The position numbers and the translations under genes are program-made. A DNA stretch of 33,684 nt from Methanosarcinales archaeon (lineage in GTDB: Archaea > Halobacteriota > UBA148 > JAUWXC01). Under the pieces are notes generated by a model that was not told the DNA's origin, did no database searches, and worked only from the letters and a program-made list of their open reading frames with translations. The DNA lies in contig CP061209.1 in assembly GCA_026016205.1 (NCBI GenBank), positions 1-33,684 on the forward strand, written 5' to 3'. This document shows, one piece after another, positions 10,629 through 17,235 of this stretch (the first letter of the stretch is position 1; each line of letters begins with the position of its first letter).

Positions 10629-11735
10629 ATGGTGCCGAAGAGACTTGTAATCATCATCACCTTCTCACTCCTTTTGGCACTTGCCATCTATGGCGCTCAA
10701 CAGGTTGCCATACATACAATGGCGCCAAGCTACTGTGCAGAATGTCATCCTATTGAATATGCCTCCTATGCCGGGACAGATGGGTCGCTCGACTATGCCC
10801 ATGGAGTATCCGGCATCTCATGCTACGATTGCCATTCTGGAAGCGGAACCCGGGGCAAGGTAGAGTTTTATAAGGCTGAAATGAGGATGCAGTTTCTCTA
10901 CAAACTGAATATTCAGGAACCTCATGTAGAGGGCGGGAAGCGTGACATACCGGAAAGGTGTATCAAGTGCCATCCAGATTATGTCACGGTGTTTGCAGGC
11001 AAGGTCAATCCGCATATTGGCGTTACTGACTGCTCTGTCTGTCACAAGGGCCACCAACAGGATATTAAAGACCCACAGTGTGCAAGTTGCCATGAGAAGC
11101 CCTATGTCACTATTCGAGAGGCAGGGGGCAGGCATGCCACTCTTCAAACTAATAAAAATTGTGCATTCTGTCACCAGGAGCATAGGCTTGTTCCAGATTG
11201 CCAGGATTGTCATGGAGTTTTCCACAATTCAGGGTTTGATGCATGTAACGATTGTCATATGAACGCTCATGCACCGCGGAGCATCAAATCATCAGCCATT
11301 GCGTACCTATGTGCTGATTGTCATGTTGAACAGGGCGAAGCGCTCCGGGACAATCCGTCGAAACACACCAATATACGATGTATGATATGTCATCTGAGCC
11401 ATGGAGAAATACCAACCTGCGATTTATGCCATGAGGGGCATGCCACCACTCTTGCTAATTATAATTGCACTGACTGCCACGTTAACGGGCACGCTCCAAA
11501 AGAGGTACAATATCCTGCAGATGCGCCATCTGATTTCTGCATAGAATGTCATGCAGGGTCATACCAGAAGCTGCTAGACAGCGGCACCAAGCATACTCTA
11601 TTAACCTGTGCATATTGCCATCCAGAGCACGGTGAGATTCAAGCCTGCAGTTCATGCCACCGGCCACTTCCACACGGAACTACATTCACGGACTGTGCTA
11701 CATGCCATAAAACAGCTCACAACACGAGGGTATGA
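10629..11735 (+). CDS. NapC-headed 16-haem cytochrome c
   Basis: A 368-residue protein with one N-terminal membrane segment (about residues 5-27) and sixteen CXXCH motifs. The first part (YCAECHP, then HGVSGISCYDCHS with a Gly/Lys-rich follow-on) resembles NapC/NirT quinol dehydrogenases, which take electrons from membrane quinol. The remaining haems form a long chain. From about residue 215 onward it parallels the 16-haem protein at 613. Taken with the cytochrome b gene immediately upstream, it looks like a quinone-to-exterior electron module: cytochrome b, NapC-like haems, then a haem wire. That pathway is inferred. GGTGATGAGACGAT precedes the ATG, which is a usable ribosome site. Confidence 0.92.
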   Translation: MVPKRLVIIITFSLLLALAIYGAQQVAIHTMAPSYCAECHPIEYASYAGTDGSLDYAHGVSGISCYDCHSGSGTRGKVEFYKAEMRMQFLYKLNIQEPHVEGGKRDIPERCIKCHPDYVTVFAGKVNPHIGVTDCSVCHKGHQQDIKDPQCASCHEKPYVTIREAGGRHATLQTNKNCAFCHQEHRLVPDCQDCHGVFHNSGFDACNDCHMNAHAPRSIKSSAIAYLCADCHVEQGEALRDNPSKHTNIRCMICHLSHGEIPTCDLCHEGHATTLANYNCTDCHVNGHAPKEVQYPADAPSDFCIECHAGSYQKLLDSGTKHTLLTCAYCHPEHGEIQACSSCHRPLPHGTTFTDCATCHKTAHNTRV

Positions 11736-11742
11736 TGTGTGA

Positions 11743-12258
11743 CTAAAAAGCGTGAAATTCCTGTTCCGCTCTATTGGGTGAACCCATAGTCCTTAGTTTC
11801 TCTTGTACCTTGGTGCCAAGGTCTGTTATGCGCCAGTAAACTCCACCGTCTACTCTCTCACCTTTTTCTATCAGGTTGTGTCTGGATAGGGTGTTCACCG
11901 ATACGCCCATCGAGCTTTGCCAGCCCATTCTTTCTTCGATGTCTTTATCGGTTATCATGGCATTTTTATCGGCAAATATCATCAGAACCCTTGCAGCTGT
12001 ACCATTGCATAGTTCCTGTGCGATACTATCGACTCTGTCGTAGACGGGACCATTCGACTGACTGTACCCATTCGACCGGCCTGAAAGAATCTCTCTCCAA
12101 ACTTTTTCATCTGCATGACTGATGGCAGGCGCTGTAATGCCCCCGCCTACCATTTCACTCATATCGATCTTTTTAGAGTTAGTACTAACGTGTATCTCTT
12201 TTTTTTCTAAATCAAAAAATAGGACCACGTCGCCGGCATCTCGCCTTACAATCATCAT
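11743..12258 (-). CDS. Unknown protein: duplicated N-terminal module plus winged-helix-like C-terminus
   Basis: A 171-residue protein that I cannot assign to a family. Residues 2-26 (IVRRDAGDVVLFFDLEKKE, then IHVS) match the start of the upstream protein (12255-12461) almost residue for residue. A hydrophilic linker follows. About residues 80-165 look like a winged-helix domain: ARVLMIFADKNAMITDKDIEE, a recognition-like helix (VSVNTLSRHNLIEKGERVDGG), then YWRITDLGTKV, as in archaeal MarR/ArsR-type folds. ATGA overlap couples it to the upstream gene. It converges on the cytochrome operon with seven bases between stops. A regulatory role is possible but unproven; the N-terminal module may sense or pair with its partner. 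Confidence 0.75.
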   Translation of the reverse strand: MMIVRRDAGDVVLFFDLEKKEIHVSTNSKKIDMSEMVGGGITAPAISHADEKVWREILSGRSNGYSQSNGPVYDRVDSIAQELCNGTAARVLMIFADKNAMITDKDIEERMGWQSSMGVSVNTLSRHNLIEKGERVDGGVYWRITDLGTKVQEKLRTMGSPNRAEQEFHAF

Positions 12259-12461
12259 CTTGCTCCGTATTCTGTATCTAATGACTCGCTCTTCATGTCC
12301 TCGCTCACATTAGCCATCTCGGGTATATCTGGCGTATGTGCTTTCTCACCCGCGCCCTCTTTCATATCAATCATCTTGGGCAAGTCTGAGATGTGTATTT
12401 CTTTTTTCTCAAGGTCGATAAACAGAACTGCGCTACCAACGTCTCTCCTTACAATTGCCAA
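12255..12461 (-). CDS. Small protein sharing the N-terminal module of its neighbour
   Basis: A 68-residue acidic protein that starts at TTG (12461) after a GGGGGATG ribosome site. Its first 25 residues (IVRRDVGSAVLFIDLEKKE, then IHIS) are a clear duplicate of those in the gene it overlaps at 12255-12258 (ATGA). The rest is charged and probably disordered. The pattern suggests a tandem duplication in which this copy lost, or never had, the winged-helix part; it could compete or dimerise with the longer protein. Family unknown to me. Confidence 0.7.
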   Translation of the reverse strand: MAIVRRDVGSAVLFIDLEKKEIHISDLPKMIDMKEGAGEKAHTPDIPEMANVSEDMKSESLDTEYGAR

Positions 12462-12568
12462 TTAACATCCCCCTATTACTACTCAAATATCCCCCCATTT
12501 ATCTTTTGCCCTCCAACTCAGGTGCAAACGATAACCATAATACCCTTCACGTTTTACTTATTTTGAGC

Positions 12569-13024
12569 ATGATGAAAAAGAAGGTTGCAATCGGAGGAAC
12601 ATTTGAACCCTTGCATGATGGGCATAAAGCGTTGCTCAGAAAAGCATACGAATTCGGTGCCGTTTATATCGGGCTGACATCCGATGCCATGGCAAAGCGC
12701 CGGTACAGAGATGTATTGCCCTATGAACAAAGAAAGCAAATCCTTGAGCAATACATTCGCAGCGAGTTCGGTGTGCAAGCAAATATCTTTGAGTTGCGCG
12801 ACCCATACGGGCCTGCTATCAGCGAGCATTTTGATTACATTGTGGTATCTCCAGAGACATACCCTGTGGCCAAAAAGATCAATCAAATCAGGGTAAGTAA
12901 GGGACATCCGCCCATAGACATAGTCAAGATTGAATTTATACTGGCCAAAGACGGCAAACCCATTTCTGCTACCAGAATTAAAAATGGCGAAATCGACGAG
13001 CACGGCGTTTCAGTCCGGAAATAG
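12569..13024 (+). CDS. coaD: Phosphopantetheine adenylyltransferase (archaeal CoaD)
   Basis: The 151-residue cytoplasmic protein would join ATP and 4'-phosphopantetheine to make dephospho-CoA, the penultimate step of CoA synthesis. It has the nucleotidyltransferase signature GGTFEPLHDGH at residues 8-18 (counted from ATG 12569) and the C-terminal ISATRI motif that binds phosphate. Length and lack of other domains fit the archaeal type. I start at the double ATG (12569/12572); an upstream extension to 12455 has a non-coding look and overlaps the divergent gene. No clear ribosome site precedes it, so a leaderless transcript is likely. Confidence 0.92.
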   Translation: MMKKKVAIGGTFEPLHDGHKALLRKAYEFGAVYIGLTSDAMAKRRYRDVLPYEQRKQILEQYIRSEFGVQANIFELRDPYGPAISEHFDYIVVSPETYPVAKKINQIRVSKGHPPIDIVKIEFILAKDGKPISATRIKNGEIDEHGVSVRK

Positions 13025-13030
13025 CACCAA

Positions 13031-13040
13031 CTTTTTATCC
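13031..13040 (+). promoter_or_regulatory. TATA-like box of tRNA-Pro
   Basis: CTTTTTATCC is about 29 bases before the tRNA's first base, the usual archaeal TATA spacing. Confidence 0.45.
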
Positions 13041-13063
13041 AATTGCATATTACTAAAATATCT

Positions 13064-13168
13064 GGGGCAGTAGGGTAGCCTGGTCTATCCTCGCGGCTTT
13101 GGGACAACAAAGCGTTGACGCAAAGAGCAGAATAGCCGTGGACCGCAGTTCGAATCTGCGCTGCCCCA
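13064..13168 (+). tRNA. tRNA-Pro(TGG) with intron
   Basis: Acceptor arms GGGGCAG and CTGCCCC pair fully, with discriminator A and no encoded CCA. The T-arm is CGCAG-TTCGAAT-CTGCG and the D-stem GGGT/ATCC. The anticodon stem GCGGC/GCCGT closes a loop reading TTTGGG...A, giving anticodon TGG with G37. A 30-base intron at 13104-13133 fits the standard place after base 37. Exon TTTG can pair with intron CAGA, leaving three-base bulges GGA and ATA, as expected for the bulge-helix-bulge cut by archaeal splicing endonuclease. The 4-base variable loop is common in tRNA-Pro. The mature form would be 75 bases. A Gln (TTG) reading by shifting the stem one base is less consistent. Confidence 0.8.
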
Positions 13169-13196
13169 TCCCATTGAATAACAAAAAGGCCGAACC

Positions 13197-13251
13197 AACC
13201 AAATGGGTGTTCTTAGGAGGGGTGTAGGAAGAAAGAACATGGTTTTTGGTT
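13197..13251 (+). other. Long interrupted stem-loop downstream of tRNA-Pro
   Basis: AACCAAA (13197-13203) pairs with TTTGGTT (13245-13251) and TGTTCTT (13208-13214) with AAGAACA (13233-13239). This gives two 7-bp helices across a small internal loop, with an 18-base purine-rich terminal loop (AGGAGGGGTG...). No matching RNA family known to me. It may be a small structured RNA or a terminator-like element after the tRNA. Confidence 0.4.
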
Positions 13252-13255
13252 AATT

Positions 13256-13292
13256 CGACATATGTCGATATGTATTTCGTTATATTTATATG
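13256..13292 (+). promoter_or_regulatory. Palindrome and TATA box upstream of a small membrane protein gene
   Basis: CGACATATGTCG (13256-13267) is a perfect 12-base palindrome, a likely site for a dimeric regulator. It is followed by TTATATTTATATG (13280-13292), a strong archaeal TATA element. The transcript would start near 13310-13316, at or next to the ATG at 13312. A regulator bound just upstream of TATA could activate or repress. Confidence 0.5.
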
Positions 13293-13311
13293 TTTCCAGC
13301 GGAAGTGCGCC

Positions 13312-13383
13312 ATGGAAGGTAAAGTTTTAAACAGAGGAGGCTTTAACATGACACTATATAACAATCTAAGGAGGTGGGAATAG
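13312..13383 (+). CDS. Short leader ORF (23 or 11 codons) coupled to the next gene
   Basis: ATG 13312 opens a 23-codon frame, placed for a leaderless start by the TATA box. In the same frame ATG 13348 follows a strong GAGGAGG site with 7-base spacing and encodes 11 residues (MTLYNNLRRWE). The TAG at 13381-13383 shares its G with the GTG start of the next gene (TAGTG). The second gene's ribosome site (GGAGGTG) lies inside this leader, so translating it may control access. Function unknown; it could be only a by-product of the leader sequence. Confidence 0.4.
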   Translation: MEGKVLNRGGFNMTLYNNLRRWE

Positions 13384-13568
13384 TGAAAAAAGACATCCAG
13401 GACACTTTGGCTCTCGGAATTGTTTTGATTCTCGCACCACTGATCATTTATGCGGTCAATTTGGTTCTGAAGCCAGCAGAGTTTACTGCAGTAGCTAGCA
13501 TATCCAGCCATGTCGGATTAATAGGCGTTCTACTATGCATATATGCATTAGTAAAGCAGAAGGCATGA
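13383..13568 (+). CDS. Small two-helix membrane protein, unknown
   Basis: A 61-residue protein with two hydrophobic helices (about residues 9-30 and 39-57) and a basic start and end (VKKD..., VKQKA). The GTG at 13383 is preceded by GGAGGTG with 7-base spacing; an in-frame GTG at 13374 overlaps that site and is unlikely. No family recognised. It has its own promoter and leader, and a T-rich stretch follows, so it is probably a one-gene unit. Strong expression signals for such a small protein are notable. Confidence 0.7.
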   Translation: MKKDIQDTLALGIVLILAPLIIYAVNLVLKPAEFTAVASISSHVGLIGVLLCIYALVKQKA

Positions 13569-13598
13569 GGTGCACAAATCTGCGATATTCAGTCTATC

Positions 13599-13620
13599 TC
13601 TTTTTTATTTTCCTTTTTAT
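13599..13620 (+). terminator. T-rich terminator
   Basis: TCTCTTTTTTATTTTCCTTTTTA lies about 30 bases beyond the small membrane protein's stop. Consecutive T tracts like this end archaeal transcription without a hairpin. Confidence 0.5.
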
Positions 13621-13666
13621 AGATGAAAATGCTTAATAGGGCAGTGACAATAATAAACTGAGCGCC

Positions 13667-14893
13667 ATGACAAATGATATCCAGATATATGAAAACGTCT
13701 TCAAAATCTGTTTGAGTATAGCCCTGGGTATGTTCATCGGCATGGAGCGCGAATGGGCGCAAAAAGGCGCCGGCATCAGAACATTTGCATTAATCAGTTT
13801 GTGCGGGGCTGTTTTTGCTTTTATAGGCCACCAATTGGTATTTGTGGGCGCCGTCTTCGTCGTGATATTGTCCGTGTTTGAGGCCATATGGGGTTTGCTC
13901 AAGGGGGGAGATGTGCATCTGACGACCATGGTGGCAATCGTACTTGCATACTGTACCGGCGTCTTGGTAGGGTTAGAATTTTACACCTTCGCGGTCATCC
14001 TTGCCATTACTGTCACGGCGTTGCTGGCAATCAAGCATGAGTTGCATGACTTCGTGGGAGGGATGTCAGCTCAGGATGTTAAAGGTGCTGTTAAATTCGG
14101 CATCCTGGCGTTTGTGATTTTCCCCATATTGCCGAATGAATATATTGACCCTTGGCAGATTGTAAATCCCAGAATGATCTGGCTGATGGTCGTGCTGGTT
14201 TCCGGCTTTGGTTTCCTCAACTACATCATAATGAAAAGGATGGGCAGCCATGGAATCGCATATACCGGCTTTTTTGGCGGTCTGGCAAATAGCACAGCCG
14301 TGGTCGGGGAACTTGTATCGCGCGTACGCTCACACCCTGACTTGGCGCTGTTCACTGCAACTGCGGTGATTCTGTCAAATGTCGCTATGTGCCTGCGGAA
14401 TCTCGTCATCTGCGCGGTGTTTTCATGGGAGCTGGCATCCATCGTTTTATTCCCCTTATTGGGCATGGCACTTGTTGGGCTGTTATATTTCTTTTTCGCG
14501 GGTACGGGCACATCCAAAGTCGAAGTGGAGCTTAAATCGCCATTTAACATAGCGCATGCACTAACCTTCGGATTGATATTTCTGTGTATGATTTTTATCT
14601 CTGCCATGGCACACATGCACTTTGGCGGAGCAGGCTTTTACATATCAGAACTCATCAGTGGCACGATCAGTAGTGCAAGTGCAACGACAAGCGCTATCGT
14701 ACTCTATCAAGCGGAAAAAATAGATCAGACGACTGCAGTGCTTGGCATCATTCTCGCTAACATCTCGAGCGTCATAGCCAAAATAGGGTTAATAGGAACT
14801 GCTGGCAACAAGGAGCTTACAAAATACGTTACCATTGGCAGTGTGGCAACGGTCGTAGTTGCATTGGTTGCAGCCATCGTGTTGTTGATATAA
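13667..14893 (+). CDS. MgtC/SapB-DUF4010 membrane protein
   Basis: A 408-residue protein with about a dozen membrane helices. The first 130 residues fit the MgtC/SapB family (LSIALGMFIGMEREWAQKGAGIRTFALISLCGAV, here in part). The rest fits DUF4010, with FGGLANSTAVVGEL and the C-terminal GTISSASATTSAIVLYQ stretch. Proteins with this layout are widespread in archaea and bacteria but have no settled function; Mg2+ or other ion homeostasis is suggested only by the name-giving domain. The start is ATG 13667 with little room for a leader after a TATA-like GCTTAATAG (about 13631). Its stop lies one base from the 3' end of the opposing tRNA-Thr. Confidence 0.88.
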   Translation: MTNDIQIYENVFKICLSIALGMFIGMEREWAQKGAGIRTFALISLCGAVFAFIGHQLVFVGAVFVVILSVFEAIWGLLKGGDVHLTTMVAIVLAYCTGVLVGLEFYTFAVILAITVTALLAIKHELHDFVGGMSAQDVKGAVKFGILAFVIFPILPNEYIDPWQIVNPRMIWLMVVLVSGFGFLNYIIMKRMGSHGIAYTGFFGGLANSTAVVGELVSRVRSHPDLALFTATAVILSNVAMCLRNLVICAVFSWELASIVLFPLLGMALVGLLYFFFAGTGTSKVEVELKSPFNIAHALTFGLIFLCMIFISAMAHMHFGGAGFYISELISGTISSASATTSAIVLYQAEKIDQTTAVLGIILANISSVIAKIGLIGTAGNKELTKYVTIGSVATVVVALVAAIVLLI

Positions 14894-14894
14894 A

Positions 14895-15000
14895 AGCCCC
14901 GGGCGGGAGTTGAACCCGCGACCTCGTCCTTTTTGTATCTCTTCTTCATCAGGTCAAAGAGCTGTACCAAGGACGCGCTATACCACTAAGCCACCGGGGC
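14895..15000 (-). tRNA. tRNA-Thr(GGT) with intron
   Basis: Acceptor GCCCCGG/CCGGGGC, discriminator U, D-arm GCTTAGTGGTATAGC, T-arm GCGGG-TTCAACT-CCCGC and variable loop AGGTC are all well formed. The anticodon stem CGTCC/GGACG closes a loop of TTGGTA plus a final A, giving anticodon GGT. A 34-base intron at 14931-14964 interrupts after base 37. It has an internal CTCTT/AAGAG hairpin, and exon TTG can pair with intron CAA, a relaxed bulge-helix-bulge. The mature length is 72 bases without CCA. Confidence 0.88.
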
Positions 15001-15002
15001 AA

Positions 15003-15132
15003 TGCGGGGGGTGAGATTTGAACTCACGAATCCCTTCGGAACAGGATCTTAAGTCCTGCGCCTTTAGCCCAACCTTTTTACAAGCAAAAAGCTTGACCAA
15101 AAAGGTTATTGGCCAGACTTGGCTACCCCCGC
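15003..15132 (-). tRNA. tRNA-Leu(TAA) with D-loop intron
   Basis: Acceptor GCGGGGG/CCCCCGC, anticodon arm CAGGA-CTTAAGA-TCCTG, a long variable arm and T-arm GTGAG-TTCAAAT-CTCAC identify tRNA-Leu(UAA). The anticodon loop is uninterrupted. Instead a 45-base insert (15064-15108) splits the D-loop. Exon GGCC can pair with intron GGCT, flanked by three-base bulges AAT and AAA next to an inner AACCTTTTT/AAAAAGGTT helix and the GCC/GGC D-stem. That is a bulge-helix-bulge, apart from one unpaired base on the inner side. Cutting after the second base of each bulge leaves the D-loop AAGTCTGGCCAAA and an 85-base tRNA. Confidence 0.9.
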
Positions 15133-15181
15133 TTTTTGGTGATTACATTTTCTATTTTATTTGAAGTTATTGCAATGGTGA

Positions 15182-15314
15182 TGCGGGGGGTGAGATTTGA
15201 ACTCACGAACCCCTACGGGACAGGGTCCTAAACCCTGCGCCTTTGGTCTCTGAGATTCGCCCGCGAATCGAAGCGGGTTAAATCTCTGATTTAACCTGAC
15301 TTGGCGACCCCCGC
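15182..15314 (-). tRNA. tRNA-Leu(TAG) with D-loop intron
   Basis: Acceptor GCGGGGG/CCCCCGC, anticodon arm CAGGG-TTTAGGA-CCCTG, long variable arm and T-arm GTGAG-TTCAAAT-CTCAC give tRNA-Leu(UAG). A 48-base insert (15243-15290) lies in the D-loop at the same place as in the neighbouring tRNA-Leu. Exon GGTT pairs with intron GACC between AAA bulges. The inner helix TCaGAGATT/AATCTCaGA has one A-A mismatch. Precise removal leaves the D-loop AAGTCAGGTTAAA and again an 85-base tRNA. The two intron sequences are otherwise unrelated. Confidence 0.9.
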
Positions 15315-15338
15315 ATTTTGTATTTAGGAGTACGTCCC

Positions 15339-15346
15339 TATAATAA
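15339..15346 (-). promoter_or_regulatory. TATA box of tRNA-Leu(TAG)
   Basis: Minus-strand TTATTATA is about 27 bases before the first base of the tRNA, the standard distance. tRNA-Leu(TAA), 49 bases further on, has its own weaker AT-rich candidate (AAATAAAAT). Confidence 0.5.
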
Positions 15347-15370
15347 CTCACTTCTTTAAGATAACCTTCA

Positions 15371-15571
15371 TCATTTCGTTGTATGTCTAGCCGTCTTCCT
15401 AGCCAGGTGAAGCATGATGCACATCATGCCAAACCAGAACAGGTTGTCTCCATTTTTTAGTATATCCCATGTTCGCTGCAGAATGCCTATAAACTGCTCT
15501 GCCACTTCTTTCTCTACTTTTATTTGATCCACTATCTGGCTTATCTGTTTTTCGTATGCATTTATCTCCAT
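15371..15571 (-). CDS. Small helical protein, hypothetical
   Basis: A 66-residue frame with an ATG preceded by GGTGG. The first 40 residues are a charged amphipathic helix (QISQIVDQIKVEKEVAEQF), followed by a Met/Trp-rich hydrophobic patch (FWFGMMCIMLHLA) and a basic tail. Composition looks protein-like and nothing else explains the stretch. I recognise no family, and it is short, so it remains tentative. It lies between tRNA-Leu and the divergent marker 12 gene. Confidence 0.5.
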   Translation of the reverse strand: MEINAYEKQISQIVDQIKVEKEVAEQFIGILQRTWDILKNGDNLFWFGMMCIMLHLARKTARHTTK

Positions 15572-15653
15572 TTTACCACCATTAAACTAAGCATTCCAGC
15601 ACAAATTAAATTATCGTTGAGTACAATCTCTATTTAGCTAAGGAGCAAAGAGA

Positions 15654-16604
15654 ATGTTCATTGGAGTGGATCATGGCACTGTTGCCGTACGATTTGGAAC
15701 AGACGACGGACAGACATTTGAACTATCTCGTGAAACAGCCAAAAAGATGGCAGATAAGAGGTTGTTAGAAAGCATCCTGAATGGTCTAAACGTCGAAAAA
15801 AGTAACATTGACTTGATTGCCATCAGCTATTCGATGGGGGATGCCATCACAAAAATCACCGATATACAGCGCGCAACCAACAGGGGTGTGAGATGTGCTA
15901 AGGGTGCAGGAACGTTCATAGGTGGCGGGACGCACGTCTTTGACATGCTTAAAAAATCTGACATTCCGGCAATTGTGCTACCCGGCATACATTCCAGGAG
16001 CGATGTGGATTTAAGGATGAAGATGTTCTCGCATGGTGCCAGTCCTGAGAAGGTGGGTGCTGCATACCATGTCCTTTTGCAGGGCTATGACGTCTTCATC
16101 CTGTCAGACATAAGCTCTAATACCGTTACGCTTGGCGTTGCAGATGGAAAAATCATCGGTGCCATAGATGCGTGCATCTTTGCGCCTGGGATATTGCAGG
16201 GTCCGCTCGACCTGGAGGCAATTCGCGATGTAAACAGCGGTAAAATGAGCGCAAGCGATGCCTTTTCGTCAGGCGGTGTTTTAAAACACGCAACATACAA
16301 GAGCATCGTGGATCTGCTGAGTATGAAAGATGGCGTCTCGCGACTTGCAATTGACCGGCTGGCGCTTTTTGGCGCCATGGAGATAGCAGCGATGAAAGTG
16401 CTCGTCGAAGACCACAGCGAGCTGAAACACATCTTCGTATGCGGAAAAGATATTATCCGGCAAAAAATCAGTTTGCTCTTAAATAAGGAAATTCTGGGGC
16501 TGGATAGGTGGTGCGCTGCCATCGGCTGTGCTGAAATAGCCAGAGATGTTTACGCCGGCAAGGATAATATTTTAGGAATCAACGTTGACTATACACGAAA
16601 ATGA
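15654..16604 (+). CDS. Methanogenesis marker protein 12 (UPF0285-like)
   Basis: A 316-residue protein matching the UPF0285 / methanogenesis marker 12 family. This is a member of the actin/Hsp70/sugar-kinase (ASKHA) fold found almost only in organisms with methyl-coenzyme M reductase-based metabolism. The opening FIGVDHGTVAVRF is the phosphate-binding loop of the fold. GAGTFIGGGTHVFDM and the C-terminal DRWCAAIGCAEIARDV also fit. Molecular function is not established. AAGGAG lies 8 bases before the ATG. Presence of this gene is the best hint in the window that the organism carries methane- or alkane-type coenzyme M metabolism. Confidence 0.85.
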   Translation: MFIGVDHGTVAVRFGTDDGQTFELSRETAKKMADKRLLESILNGLNVEKSNIDLIAISYSMGDAITKITDIQRATNRGVRCAKGAGTFIGGGTHVFDMLKKSDIPAIVLPGIHSRSDVDLRMKMFSHGASPEKVGAAYHVLLQGYDVFILSDISSNTVTLGVADGKIIGAIDACIFAPGILQGPLDLEAIRDVNSGKMSASDAFSSGGVLKHATYKSIVDLLSMKDGVSRLAIDRLALFGAMEIAAMKVLVEDHSELKHIFVCGKDIIRQKISLLLNKEILGLDRWCAAIGCAEIARDVYAGKDNILGINVDYTRK

Positions 16605-16626
16605 CCCTCCTCGTCGATTGCACAAC

Positions 16627-16635
16627 ACTTAAATA
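16627..16635 (+). promoter_or_regulatory. TATA-like box upstream of the por operon
   Basis: ACTTAAATA lies about 55 bases before the GTG start of porG, leaving room for a short leader that carries the AAGGA ribosome site at 16672. Confidence 0.4.
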
Positions 16636-16686
16636 GAATTCGATATCTAAAAATCTTACACGTATTATCATTAAGGATTGAGTAAC

Positions 16687-17235
16687 GTGAAGGAGATAAG
16701 AATACATGGGCGCGGGGGCCAGGGCTCTGTTACTGCCGCTGAGTTGCTGGCGGTGGCTGCTTTTGAGGATGGCAAATATAGTCAGGCATTCCCAGCGTTT
16801 GGAGTAGAGCGCCGTGGTGCGCCTGTTCAGGCATTTACAAGAATCAGTGACAGTCCAATCAGGCTCAGAAGTCAGATTTACGAACCGGATTACGTAATTG
16901 TTCTGGACCCGACACTTCTTGAAGTGGTAGAGGTTGCAAGTGGCGCAAAGGATGATGGAACTATCCTCATCAACAGCGAGTTTCCGCCGGATAAGTTCAA
17001 ACTGGACACGAAAGCAAATATCATGACAGTCGATGCCACAAAGATCGCACTCGACGTCATTGGGCGTCCAATCGTCAATACAGTGCTTCTGGGTGCTTTT
17101 GCGGGTGCGACCGGCGAGATTAACCCAGAATCCATTAAGGATGCTGTCAAGGAACGCTTCCCTGGCAAAGTCGGCGAAAATAATGCAATGGCTATACAAA
17201 AGGCATATGGTATTATAACGGGGGCTAATGTATGA
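16687..17235 (+). CDS. porG: Pyruvate:ferredoxin oxidoreductase gamma subunit
   Basis: This 182-residue subunit carries [21 protein letters not shown], the glycine-rich start typical of 2-oxoacid oxidoreductase gamma chains. With PorD, PorA and PorB it interconverts pyruvate + CoA and acetyl-CoA + CO2 with ferredoxin in the cytoplasm. I start at GTG 16687, ten bases after AAGGA, because the family usually begins a few residues before EIRIHGRGG; the TTG at 16678 is too close to that site. Its stop overlaps porD (ATGA). Confidence 0.93.
   Translation: MKEIRIHGRGGQGSVTAAELLAVAAFEDGKYSQAFPAFGVERRGAPVQAFTRISDSPIRLRSQIYEPDYVIVLDPTLLEVVEVASGAKDDGTILINSEFPPDKFKLDTKANIMTVDATKIALDVIGRPIVNTVLLGAFAGATGEINPESIKDAVKERFPGKVGENNAMAIQKAYGIITGANV

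Noticed and set aside
13090-13110. tRNA-Gln(TTG) reading of the tRNA at 13064
   Set aside because: It needs a one-base shift in the anticodon stem and a three-base variable loop; the Pro(TGG) fold with G37 and a bulge-helix-bulge fits better.
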